Positions 1 through 7,323 of a DNA stretch of 8,921 bases are shown here, piece by piece; position 1 is the first letter of the stretch; every line of letters starts with the position of its first letter. Location of the stretch: contig CAYWMN010000153.1 in assembly GCA_964459065.1 (NCBI GenBank), positions 1-8,921 of the forward strand, given 5' to 3'. Both the position numbers and the translations under genes were made by a program. Source of the stretch: JAMCXS01 sp964459065. GTDB taxonomy: Bacteria > Acidobacteriota > Terriglobia > UBA7540. The notes under the pieces were generated by a model. It had not been told where the DNA came from and made no database searches. It worked only from the letters and a program-made list of their open reading frames with translations.

Positions 1-2
1 TC

Positions 3-158
3 TGGAACGAAAACTCCACCACATGTTTTGAAAAAGTTGGGAGTGTTCGTGAAATTAGCGGCTTCCCCTCTGGGACTCTTATTAGGATGATTGCTACAGA
101 AAAAGGAGGGCGGATCAACAAGGTCAAAGTCGAAGACGACGTGAATGAGCATCATTAG
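3..158 (+). CDS. C-terminal end of an unrecognised protein (5' end outside window)
   Basis: An open frame enters from the left edge and ends at a TAG at 156-158, giving 51 residues. The visible part is hydrophilic, includes GFPSGTLIRMIATEKGG, and ends in a charged tail (KVKVEDDVNEHH). The other two plus-strand frames stop within about the first 90 bases, which supports this frame, but a 51-codon open frame can arise by chance. I do not recognise the family. It would be transcribed in the same direction as the Tat-exported protein that starts 101 bp downstream. A weak hairpin in between could separate the two. Confidence 0.35.
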   Translation, partial: WNENSTTCFEKVGSVREISGFPSGTLIRMIATEKGGRINKVKVEDDVNEHH

Positions 159-196
159 CGTGTAGACTCTCATACTTGGGTGGAGCGCCGTTAACA

Positions 197-218
197 ATCC
201 CACTGCGGAAAAGTGGAT
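197..218 (+). terminator. Possible weak hairpin terminator
   Basis: ATCCCACT and AGTGGAT can pair as a 7-bp stem with one bulged C around a 7-base loop (gcggaaa). A moderately T-rich stretch follows (TTTACTTTGTT). The element lies between the upstream partial frame and the ribosome binding site of the next gene. The stem is short and the T tract is broken, so this is only a candidate. Confidence 0.2.
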
Positions 219-259
219 TTACTTTGTTCACTTAGGAATGCTGAAACTGGAGGAAAGCA

Positions 260-2569
260 ATGTCCAAAGAGATCGAGTTCAGTCGCCGGGAATTTCTCAA
301 AGCTGCTACGACCAGCGGAGCGGGCCTTACGGCGCTTGGTGGAATTAACCTGAAAACTGATCCCAAGCAGGCACGCGAGAGCTCATTCCCTGAACCGTCG
401 AAAGCATCTCCCGCCGGGTTGAAGGGTAGTTGGCCACGGGAATACTCGGTTGATCACGACGAGGCAAACGGTACCCTCGCTCTTTCGACCCCCTATTATA
501 CGGTTGTCCACGATCTCAAACGCGGCGGGGTGATCAAGCGAATTAGTTATACTAACGGCGCCGCCTCAAACTTGCTCAAAGAACCTATTACAGCGTCCAT
601 TAAGCTTCGCGCGAAGAAGTTGCCCTATCACTACACAAGGCCCGGGCAAAGGGAGTTGCCAGAAGTTCTTACCGATTTTTATGACGCGCATGCTTCGGTT
701 TCCACCACCAAGACAGGTAAATGGCACACGGTTGCAGCCGAGGCAACACTCCGCACATCAAGCGGGCGCGATGTGGGCGTTCATACCAAAACGACTTACA
801 ACTACCGCTGGGGATACATCAAGATTCATAAGGAGTTTATCTTCCCGGACCAGGGAGTCCAAACTGCCGGAGTGACGGTGCTCTCAACTTTGCTCGATCC
901 GAGCCTCACTCACTACGGCCATCGGCCGGATGTCTTTGGAGCTACCAATTTCAGCCCTTTTGAAATCGGAGTGAACCAGTGGGGTGAAGTCCATGTTGGC
1001 GCGCGGATGGATGCTCCTTTCGAGACTCGCTATATTCCCCATTACATCGTCCTCGCGAATCCCGGGATTGAGGGAATTGAATGGTTTGTTTCCGATGAAC
1101 TGTCACAATGGGATTATCAGATAACCGGCCAGCCAGGCACGGGCCACGCGACAATCGGTCCGAGCACTGCCGCCCGACCGATCAAGGTACGGCCGGCTGG
1201 CATCGTGGTTTCAATTAGTCCCCTCAGGCTCCCGACCAGCCAGGACCTGGCCCGCGGAGGTTTCGTAACTTTGAAAGGTCGATATTCGTTCGATTACTAC
1301 CTCGGGATGCCGATTCTGGAAGGACACGCCCACAAGAGGTGGCTTGACAGATCGTATCGTGCGAACGGCGGGCAGTGGGTCTCGGACAAGGAAATTCGCC
1401 GGAATGCCGAAGACGGCATCGTCACGATGACACTCCATAGCGACGGGGACGTGAACGGGGACGGCCTGTTCTGGCGGGACGGCAGCTACCCGCCCTATCC
1501 TCCTGAGGAAATGAAGAAGATGAAGCACGTTCTCGAGACTTGTCATCAGCACGGGCTCAAGAACCTGATTTATTTCTCCAATTACGAATTGAACGAGAGC
1601 ACGGAAGCTTTCAAACAACACGGAGAGGAATGGGGAAGAAAGCCGGACGATCAGGGCAATCTTAGGCCGGACTATTTCTTTGGAGCGCACATGTGCCTGA
1701 AATCCGGATGGCTCGACTACTTCAAGTCCTACGTTGACAAGGTCTTGAAGAATAATCCCTTCGACGGCACGTATTATGACTGGAACGTAGCGATGTACTG
1801 CAACAACCCTCTTCACGTGGGGAAAGACTCCAACGGAGTTTCGGGTAAGGAAGGCCTTGCCACGTATGCTTATTCGAGGACGGGCCACTGGGATATTGAT
1901 GAGCTTCTGGAGTTGATGGAATGGACACGAGAGCGTGTCGGACCGGAGGGGCTGGTTGCCGTGCATGATACGATGACGCCGATGTTCGCTACCGAGAACT
2001 TTGCGGACTACGTTGTGGGCATGGAATGGGGATACGGCAGGATAGTGGATCGCATGCCCAAACCGAATGATCTTCCTTTGGAATGGAATTTTGCAGGGGC
2101 AAGGTCGCGAGCTGACATCGTGAACTGCGTTGACCCAGCCGCGCCACCGCGAATGCACCGCCTTTTCAACCTGACTTCCCTCATAACGGGAACAGCTCCG
2201 TGGCCGGCGAGTCACGAGGCTGCCGAACTATTCAAAATACTCAGACCCATCGGGAATCCGGAGCTCTATCAGTTTGAGGATTGGCGAAATCGTGCCGTAA
2301 GGTTCAATGGCCGAGATTATCTTTCTGCCATCTACAGTCGTGCCGGCGAAGCATACATCCTGCTGGCCAACCTGCAATCGAAAGCTCGCGAACCCCTTTG
2401 CAGAATCGACCCCCGGGTGATCAAGAACCCGATTGCCTCGGCAAAGTCCGCATTTCTTGTCGATCATAAGGGTAAGACAAGCCCGCTCAACATCAAGAAT
2501 CTCACTGCAGGAGGAGAAAGGATTCTGTTGCCGGCGGAAGGAGTGAGGCTTTTACATTTGAAAGGCTGA
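260..2569 (+). CDS. Tat-exported glycosidase-like TIM-barrel protein (769 aa)
   Basis: The N-terminus has a near-perfect twin-arginine signal: SRREFLKA at residues 8-15, then a short hydrophobic stretch to about residue 31. The folded protein should therefore be exported by Tat. Residues about 60-345 are rich in beta-type sequence and look like an N-terminal sandwich. Residues about 385-650 show alternating strand and helix blocks typical of a (beta/alpha)8 barrel, including FWRDGSYPPYPPEEM (404-418), NLIYFSNYE (435-443), FDGTYYDWN (501-509), GLVAVHD (564-570) and VVGMEWGYG (585-593). D507, D570 and E589 sit at apparent strand ends and are candidate catalytic acids. Residues about 670-769 look like a small C-terminal beta domain. 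GGAGG at 249-253, 6 nt before the ATG, supports this start. The overall plan resembles large alpha-glycosidase-type enzymes, but I cannot assign a GH family. An exported carbohydrate-active role is inference. Confidence 0.85.
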   Translation: MSKEIEFSRREFLKAATTSGAGLTALGGINLKTDPKQARESSFPEPSKASPAGLKGSWPREYSVDHDEANGTLALSTPYYTVVHDLKRGGVIKRISYTNGAASNLLKEPITASIKLRAKKLPYHYTRPGQRELPEVLTDFYDAHASVSTTKTGKWHTVAAEATLRTSSGRDVGVHTKTTYNYRWGYIKIHKEFIFPDQGVQTAGVTVLSTLLDPSLTHYGHRPDVFGATNFSPFEIGVNQWGEVHVGARMDAPFETRYIPHYIVLANPGIEGIEWFVSDELSQWDYQITGQPGTGHATIGPSTAARPIKVRPAGIVVSISPLRLPTSQDLARGGFVTLKGRYSFDYYLGMPILEGHAHKRWLDRSYRANGGQWVSDKEIRRNAEDGIVTMTLHSDGDVNGDGLFWRDGSYPPYPPEEMKKMKHVLETCHQHGLKNLIYFSNYELNESTEAFKQHGEEWGRKPDDQGNLRPDYFFGAHMCLKSGWLDYFKSYVDKVLKNNPFDGTYYDWNVAMYCNNPLHVGKDSNGVSGKEGLATYAYSRTGHWDIDELLELMEWTRERVGPEGLVAVHDTMTPMFATENFADYVVGMEWGYGRIVDRMPKPNDLPLEWNFAGARSRADIVNCVDPAAPPRMHRLFNLTSLITGTAPWPASHEAAELFKILRPIGNPELYQFEDWRNRAVRFNGRDYLSAIYSRAGEAYILLANLQSKAREPLCRIDPRVIKNPIASAKSAFLVDHKGKTSPLNIKNLTAGGERILLPAEGVRLLHLKG

Positions 2570-2611
2570 TTGGAATTAAACCGATGCCTTCCTGCGTACA
2601 ACGTTGGGGGT

Positions 2612-4972
2612 TCAGTATATCTTGACCGGCTTCCGGGCCGGCGCTCCGTCCCGGCGGAATTTTTGATAGTGTTCGCGGTATTCCTTTTTGAAAACCTCCA
2701 CCGCCGAATGGTAGCTCATTGCGGGCGCCTGGCTATGAACGGTCCAGATAACATTCACCTCTCTGGAAGAAGGCGGGATTGAAAGGCTCTGCTGGTTAAC
2801 CTGAGCCGGTTTCCCGTCCACCGTTGCGCTGCTGACCGTTACGAACCAGGGCAAGTGGACGACAATGTGGGCGGGTTTCTGTTGAAACTCGGTTTCGAGG
2901 TCCATGTGCATGCCGCTATGGCTGAACTTGCACTCCATTCCCATTCGACCAAACTCGGTCAGCGCGTTGGACACCTTGATCGTATCGCCCGGCCGCGTCC
3001 AGTCGGGGGACAGCGCAGAGAGCAGATGCAGATTGTCACCCTGTTCGCGCAGTAGCATATTGCGAACCAGAGTCGCGTAGTCCGCGGCAAACCAGCCGTG
3101 CGGGGCCATGTCGTGGCCAAAATCCCGCGCGCCCCAAGGCAAGGGTCCATATTCCCATCCGGCATGGGTTGACGATGTGTGAACAAGCTCGGCGTAAAGA
3201 TCCTTGATAACCTGCTCCTGCTCTCCGATGATAAGACCGGTTTCTGTGTTTTTGAATCCGACGTAATCGTGAAGGCGGCCGGCAAGGGTTATCAGGCCCT
3301 CGGAGTATTCCTTTCGCACTCGCCGCAGCGTCCCGGTTACTAAAGGATCATTTTGCGGCAAAAGCATTTCCGGGTAGAGAACATTCATGTTGCCCCAGTC
3401 TTGCCCTCCAGCAATAGCAATCCCCGGCGGAATGTAGTTGCCATTCTTTGCGCCGATTTTGTTAAGCAAGTGGAACAGCACCTGATGGTAGTTCCTATAG
3501 TCCCGCTGGAATTCTTGGACATCGGCTTCAGTTCCCACTGCTTTGGCCAGCACGATGGCCTCTTGCAGTCCGTCAAGCGCCCAGAAGTTGTGTCCTGTCA
3601 CGTGAGCTTTAATATGGAACTCATCGTCGTGAGGATTTGCGGCGGGCATGATATGCAGCGGGTCATCTGCCCGCGCGCGCTCCAGCCAATGGACGGCGCG
3701 CAGGACCGCCGGGAATACGCTTTGCGCGAAGGCGCGGTCGTGCGAGAACTGGTAGTAGCGGCCCAAGGACCACAGGGTCTGCCCCCATCCGTCGTACTGG
3801 CCGGGCTGGGAAATAATAAGACCATCGGGTTTCTGGAAGCTCAGGAAGAATGGCAGACTCTGCCGAACCAGGTTCAGTTGTCCGGTGACATCGTAGGCGT
3901 TCATGATGTGCGAAGCATCTCGCATCCAGAAGGCATGGTATTGGAGATCGTTGACCATCTGAAGGTAGTAATTGTCCACATGCTCGCGGGCCATCATGTC
4001 GTAAATCAGGTTTGCTTTGAAGGTGTTCGTCACTTCCTTTTCCGGCAGGCTGATTTGCATGCCCTGACTTAGTCTTTTTCCCCAGAGGCTTTCGGTCTGG
4101 TTGAAGGCGGCGTCAAAGCTGGAGGATTCCAGCTGTTGGATTGCAGCTGTATCATCGACGGCAATCGGCCGAACCGGCATCTTGAAGACCAGCGTCTCGG
4201 AACCTCCGGGCTGCAGGTGAAGCTCGTATTGGGCCACCAGCACGGGTGTCTTGGGCGAAACCCTCGCTTGGTGCGGTTCACTGTACCGGGTGGTCTCCGT
4301 CAGCCAGAGAGCAGGCTTGGGCGTGGTGGAAAACTCATAGACGGCTTTCCCGGAACGCGTTGCGAGGTTGCGCGTGAATCCATAGGTCCAATCCGGGTTG
4401 AAATCGACACCCGGTTGAGAATGGTCGCCAAGTTTGGCCGGAATCTGTGGGCGCCCAAAGCGATGATGGGCCAGCCTGCAGGGACCATGGTCACACTCTC
4501 CACCTGTGTACGGGAAGGCAACGCTGAAGTATGAAGTGCGTTTTGCGGCCCCCATATTTTCCGCCACCACGCGGATGAAATCGACCGGGTCGCTCTCTGC
4601 ACTTTGTCGCGAAAGGGGAGCCGCAAAGGTTGTCAAGTTATATCGGACGGTCCCATCTCGATAGGTGTAATGGATGATGGGCAGATAACCTTTTTCCAGC
4701 GTTCGAATGCGTTGCCAGGCGGGTTGGGGTGGGTAGCCGATTGAAAACATCAGCTCGCCATATCCGGTGTAAAGATATCCCGCAGGCGTGATTTCGGTGC
4801 CCATGGGCGCATTCTGAACCGCGATTTCATCAGTTGAACAAGCGGGATAACTGAAGGGCTCGCCGGGCTTATCGATATCAGGATTAACCATTTGAGCGCT
4901 AAGACATGCTGATATGACCAGCATCATGGAGATTAAGCATCCTGCAACCGTGCTTTTCATGCGTCTACCCAT
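2612..4972 (-). CDS. Exported six-hairpin glycosidase-like protein (786 aa)
   Basis: The signal sequence (residues 5-27) has a basic start, a hydrophobic core and ISAC at 20-23, which fits a lipobox. LSAQ just after it could instead be cut by signal peptidase I. Residues about 40-300 look like a beta-sandwich. Residues about 310-650 form repeated helical blocks typical of an (alpha/alpha)6 barrel: FWMRD (348-352, like the W-x-R-D of GH15-type enzymes), YDGWGQTLW (393-401), GHNFWALDG (460-468), HAGWEYGPLPWG (603-614) and HGWFAAD (625-631). The aromatic and acidic residues suggest a sugar-binding cleft. E607 is one candidate acid; the catalytic pair cannot be fixed by eye. A C-terminal beta domain spans about 650-745, followed by a basic tail. 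The ATG at 4972 has AGG a few bases upstream; M5 is an alternative start. A weak promoter match (TTGCCT, 17 bp, TAAAAA at 5015-4987) lies just upstream. The gene converges on the preceding one with a 42-bp gap. The GH family is not recognised. Confidence 0.85.
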   Translation of the reverse strand: MGRRMKSTVAGCLISMMLVISACLSAQMVNPDIDKPGEPFSYPACSTDEIAVQNAPMGTEITPAGYLYTGYGELMFSIGYPPQPAWQRIRTLEKGYLPIIHYTYRDGTVRYNLTTFAAPLSRQSAESDPVDFIRVVAENMGAAKRTSYFSVAFPYTGGECDHGPCRLAHHRFGRPQIPAKLGDHSQPGVDFNPDWTYGFTRNLATRSGKAVYEFSTTPKPALWLTETTRYSEPHQARVSPKTPVLVAQYELHLQPGGSETLVFKMPVRPIAVDDTAAIQQLESSSFDAAFNQTESLWGKRLSQGMQISLPEKEVTNTFKANLIYDMMAREHVDNYYLQMVNDLQYHAFWMRDASHIMNAYDVTGQLNLVRQSLPFFLSFQKPDGLIISQPGQYDGWGQTLWSLGRYYQFSHDRAFAQSVFPAVLRAVHWLERARADDPLHIMPAANPHDDEFHIKAHVTGHNFWALDGLQEAIVLAKAVGTEADVQEFQRDYRNYHQVLFHLLNKIGAKNGNYIPPGIAIAGGQDWGNMNVLYPEMLLPQNDPLVTGTLRRVRKEYSEGLITLAGRLHDYVGFKNTETGLIIGEQEQVIKDLYAELVHTSSTHAGWEYGPLPWGARDFGHDMAPHGWFAADYATLVRNMLLREQGDNLHLLSALSPDWTRPGDTIKVSNALTEFGRMGMECKFSHSGMHMDLETEFQQKPAHIVVHLPWFVTVSSATVDGKPAQVNQQSLSIPPSSREVNVIWTVHSQAPAMSYHSAVEVFKKEYREHYQKFRRDGAPARKPVKIY

Positions 4973-5088
4973 GTCAACCTGTCCTGTTTTTAGGTATGTG
5001 TGAAAAGTAAGGCAAGGGATATATCCGACTCCTCAGGCTCAACACACGCTGTGAAGAATCAACTACCCAGAAAACCTGTCGGAAGCCG

Positions 5089-5141
5089 CCTTGTTTCCTT
5101 TCGCTCGCATTTCGTACGCTTGCTTTGCCAAGGAACCAAGG
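5089..5141. repeat. 12-bp inverted repeat (11 of 12 paired), 29-nt loop
   Basis: CCTTGTTTCCTT at 5089-5100 pairs with AAGGAACCAAGG at 5130-5141, with one T/C mismatch. The 29-nt loop contains the palindrome CGTACG (5113-5118). This is the strongest hairpin in the window. It lies about 117-169 bp upstream of the six-hairpin gene and could act as an operator, an RNA hairpin or a relic repeat. Its function is unknown. Confidence 0.5.
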
Positions 5142-5164
5142 GATGTCGGTTGCCTCCCATGTGG

Positions 5165-5177
5165 ACAAGGACCTTGT
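5165..5177. repeat. Short dyad ACAAGG-A-CCTTGT
   Basis: Two perfect 6-bp arms surround a single base. The arms share the CCTTG/CAAGG core with the hairpin 24 bp away. The size and symmetry fit a binding site for a dimeric regulator, at about -193 to -205 from the six-hairpin gene, but no regulator gene is in the window. Confidence 0.35.
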
Positions 5178-5291
5178 AACACAAGAGTCTTTCAACGCCT
5201 CACCTAGAGCGCCTTCCCTTATTCAATTTGCTTCCACAGGTTTCATAGGATCTGGCCCTCGAAGTGTCGCAAGTATAGCTGCCCACAGGCG

Positions 5292-5303
5292 AATTGTTCA
5301 ATT
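5292..5303. repeat. Short palindrome AATTG-TT-CAATT
   Basis: Two perfect 5-bp arms surround two bases in an AT-rich patch. It may be an operator or a chance palindrome. It belongs to the cluster of dyads in this gap. Confidence 0.25.
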
Positions 5304-5320
5304 TTGCGTATCGAGATGTG

Positions 5321-5357
5321 TTAAATGTTACGGGCGTACGACCGTCGAGACATTTAA
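5321..5357. repeat. Nested stem-loop, 8-bp outer and 4-bp inner stem
   Basis: TTAAATGT (5321-5328) pairs perfectly with ACATTTAA (5350-5357). Inside, ACGG (5330-5333) pairs with CCGT (5342-5345) around the 8-nt loop gcgtacga, which again contains CGTACG. Read on the minus strand, it lies about 105-140 nt past the PIG-L stop and has no T tract, so it does not look like a standard terminator. Confidence 0.4.
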
Positions 5358-5462
5358 ACCTTAATTCTCATTCCTCAAAGGGCGCTTGCCGCGTATATCT
5401 TGCGCCTGTGTTCGTGGGTGGTCGAGTAGCGGTTAGGCTCCTGACAGAGGAGATTTCTTTCC

Positions 5463-6839
5463 TCATTTGCGCAGAGTTGCCAGGGGTCCGCTTGGCACGT
5501 CACTTACCCGCAGCGTTACCGAACTCACTGTTTTCCCATTGACTTCTGCTTGGAAGCGAATCTTCTGCCACATCGGTCTGGGGCCATTGGGGGCCACAAA
5601 GTCGGCTCGGACGGGATAAGAATTGTGCCCACCGATCGGATAGATAGCCGCGCCCGAGGTCTGTTTCCATCCCGCTGGGATCTTGGCGGTTAGAACTACC
5701 TTCTGGGCATTGGCAGTGTCATTGCGAACGATCAACGGGACATTGAGAGTCATGCCTCCGCCCACGCCTGCCTCGGGCGGATAGAAAGCCGCCAGACGTT
5801 CCAACCCGTGAGCTTGCCAGAAACGTCGATAGAAATTCCATGGGCTGCCCAACTTAACGGACACGCCTTTGTGGGGCTGCGCACGGAATCCGGGTACAGC
5901 ATGATAAGGAATGGGGCCTGGAGTAACACCTTCAAAAATGTCGCCTGTCACCGGCGCACTAACAAGGGATTTGCCGAGAATGAATCGCACCGGGGTCTTG
6001 AAAAAGTTTAAAGTGTTTTCAATAACTGCCTTCCTGCCCGCTGGCCCCTGGTTCATCTGGCTCAGGTGATAACTCAGTTCCTTAGCCGCGAGTTCGTAAT
6101 AGGGAACATGCCGGGAAGGAGATATCGCCGTCGTCGAGTATACAGGCCCTTTTCCTTCCACAAAATCGTGATGCACCGCATTGGTAAAGAAATAGAGTTT
6201 TTCAGGCTGCCATGGCCGCAACCCTTCGGTGAGGTTGCCAATCAGCTTGTAATCAAAAGGCGCCGCAACCTGCTCAGGGAACGCAGTAGGGTTTCCTGCC
6301 ATGTCAAAAGCTTCAGTGGCAATAATCGCCGCAGCCTGGTGGTCGCCGTGATTTTCTCCGTCGGCATAATCAGGCAGCCAGGTGATGACCACCTCCGGCC
6401 GTGTCAGGCGAACGTAGCGGACGGCCCGCTCGAGCACTGCGCCATGTTTCCAGGTTTCGAGCGAATACAGGGGGTTCTGGCTGGCGGTGTCCCTGCCTCC
6501 CAGGAACCAGACATTCATGACGCCGAGTGAGGCCAGCGCGCGACGAGCTTCGATCTTCCGCACGGCGCAAAGCGATGATGCCTGTTCGGTCCCAACGGTG
6601 TTGCCCCCGGATCTGCCACAAGTTGCGAAGACCACGGCTAGCCGCTTGTGCTGATCGAGTGCCGCTCTTGCCAGGTAGCCTGCAATCAGGCTTTCATCAT
6701 CCGGGTGAGCGACCACCAACAGAATATCCGCCTTATAGCGCGCGTCGGGTCCGGGCATTGGCGGCGCTTGTGGCAACTGTCCAAATGACGGAATGCTTAA
6801 CAGAAAAACCCAAAAGAGAAAATGTCCCGTTTTCTTCAT
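5463..6839 (-). CDS. Secreted PIG-L/LmbE-family N-deacetylase with C-terminal beta-sandwich (458 aa)
   Basis: The first 21 residues form a Sec signal peptide (MKKTGHFLFWVFLLSIPSFG). The PIG-L signature AHPDDE follows about 20 residues later, and the second motif is NHGDHQA about 115 residues further on. In this family the His and second Asp of AHPDD and the last His of HxDH bind the metal, and the first Asp is the general base; all are present. Known members remove acetyl groups from N-acetylglucosamine-type sugars. The protein is much longer than the typical 220-300 aa. Its last 95 or so residues (VPLIVRNDTANAQ, AKIPAGW) look like a NEW3 or Ig-like sandwich, perhaps for carbohydrate contact. 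I chose the ATG at 6839, with GGGAG 11 nt upstream. A TTG three codons earlier is too close to that site. The signal peptide places activity outside the cytoplasm, unlike mycothiol- or bacillithiol-type deacetylases. The substrate is unknown. Confidence 0.88.
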   Translation of the reverse strand: MKKTGHFLFWVFLLSIPSFGQLPQAPPMPGPDARYKADILLVVAHPDDESLIAGYLARAALDQHKRLAVVFATCGRSGGNTVGTEQASSLCAVRKIEARRALASLGVMNVWFLGGRDTASQNPLYSLETWKHGAVLERAVRYVRLTRPEVVITWLPDYADGENHGDHQAAAIIATEAFDMAGNPTAFPEQVAAPFDYKLIGNLTEGLRPWQPEKLYFFTNAVHHDFVEGKGPVYSTTAISPSRHVPYYELAAKELSYHLSQMNQGPAGRKAVIENTLNFFKTPVRFILGKSLVSAPVTGDIFEGVTPGPIPYHAVPGFRAQPHKGVSVKLGSPWNFYRRFWQAHGLERLAAFYPPEAGVGGGMTLNVPLIVRNDTANAQKVVLTAKIPAGWKQTSGAAIYPIGGHNSYPVRADFVAPNGPRPMWQKIRFQAEVNGKTVSSVTLRVSDVPSGPLATLRK

Positions 6840-7092
6840 GGCTCGCAAATCTCCCTATTCAGGTTTAAATCTTTCTGGCTTTGTACAGGCATTACACACC
6901 CTGAATATCGCTTCGTCTCGCTCGCACCGTGTCACTGAAGCCGTAATTTCCATTTTGATTTTTCGTACTGGGAGATTCTACACCCAACCGCCTCCAGTTG
7001 TGCCGGCTTTTGAAGTTTCTCCATCCCGAGCGACTCCGATAGCCCAGGAGCCATATTTGCCTCCACCTGGCAGGCGAAACCCTACGAGCCTC
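6840..7092. other. Gene-free region upstream of the PIG-L gene
   Basis: I see no credible gene here. It should contain the PIG-L promoter on the minus strand, but no clear -35/-10 pair stands out. TATTCAGG (6856-6863) and CCTGAATA (6900-6907) form a perfect 8-bp inverted repeat 36 bp apart, placed 17-68 bp upstream of the PIG-L start. This could be regulatory but is not improbable by chance. The right part borders the transposase remnant and may include decayed IS sequence. Confidence 0.4.
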
Positions 7093-7323
7093 TCATTGCA
7101 AGCGGTTTGTCAGACACCTCGCTATTCCACCCTTCTTCCATGAACCGGCTTCCTCCTCCGCCGTCCCGTCATACCCAATCGTCAGTGGCAGCGCCCAGAC
7201 CCGCCGCGTCAGGTGCCCTTTGGCCGGCAAGAGCCAGTGGTACTGAGCATGTTTCACGAGCCGTCCGCACGTCTTCACCAACTGCTGCCTCAACCCTAAT
7301 CTGCCTCGACCTTCGGCTAAATT
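7093..7323 (-). pseudogene. IS1380-like transposase, C-terminal remnant
   Basis: A minus-strand frame of 76 codons, closed by an upstream TAA at 7324-7326, contains LRQQLVKTCGRLVKHAQYHWLL followed by HLTRR, split here as LRQQLVKTCGRLV and KHAQYHWLL. From memory this matches the C-terminal region of DDE group 1 (IS1380-type) transposases, which commonly read like RLVKHARYYWLLLAE..HLTRRLFG. After HLTRR the expected LFG..LRRI block is missing and the frame goes directly to VWALPLTIG, suggesting a small internal deletion. The remaining 25 or so residues do not look like the family. The N-terminal 350 or more residues, with the catalytic acids, are absent, so it cannot be active. I could not confirm terminal inverted repeats. 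The family assignment rests on motif recall. Confidence 0.55.

Larger units (their letters stand above)
4973..5462. other. 490-bp gene-free region with several inverted repeats
   Basis: This stretch separates the end of the PIG-L gene from the start of the six-hairpin gene, both on the minus strand. The open frames crossing it are short, overlap one another and have no plausible protein character, so I call no gene. It contains four dyad elements, listed separately, at -117 to -385 relative to the six-hairpin gene. A 5-bp hairpin (CTCCT/AGGAG, 5438-5452) lies 11 nt past the PIG-L stop but has no T tract, so it is a poor terminator. Confidence 0.6.

Noticed and set aside
1211..2215. 334-codon open frame on the minus strand inside the Tat-exported 769-aa gene
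   Set aside because: It is fully antisense to a gene with a clear signal peptide, ribosome binding site and barrel-like pattern. Its translation has no domain character.
3353..4072. 239-codon plus-strand frame inside the six-hairpin gene
   Set aside because: It is antisense to a well-supported coding region with recognisable motifs and shows no motif of its own.
5125..5542. Two overlapping plus-strand frames of about 80 codons in the 490-bp gap
   Set aside because: They overlap each other in different frames, have no ribosome binding site or protein-like pattern, and one runs into the PIG-L gene.
6066..6530. 154-codon plus-strand frame inside the PIG-L gene
   Set aside because: It lies antisense to the conserved catalytic core of the deacetylase and is a shadow frame.
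6840..6848. TTG start for the PIG-L gene, adding three residues
   Set aside because: The nearest purine-rich site (GGGAG) is only 2 nt from the TTG but 11 nt from the ATG at 6839, and the signal peptide begins naturally at MKK.
6856..6907. 8-bp inverted repeat TATTCAGG/CCTGAATA upstream of the PIG-L gene
   Set aside because: With a 36-bp spacer, a match of this size is roughly expected by chance in a gap of this length, so it is mentioned only in the region note.
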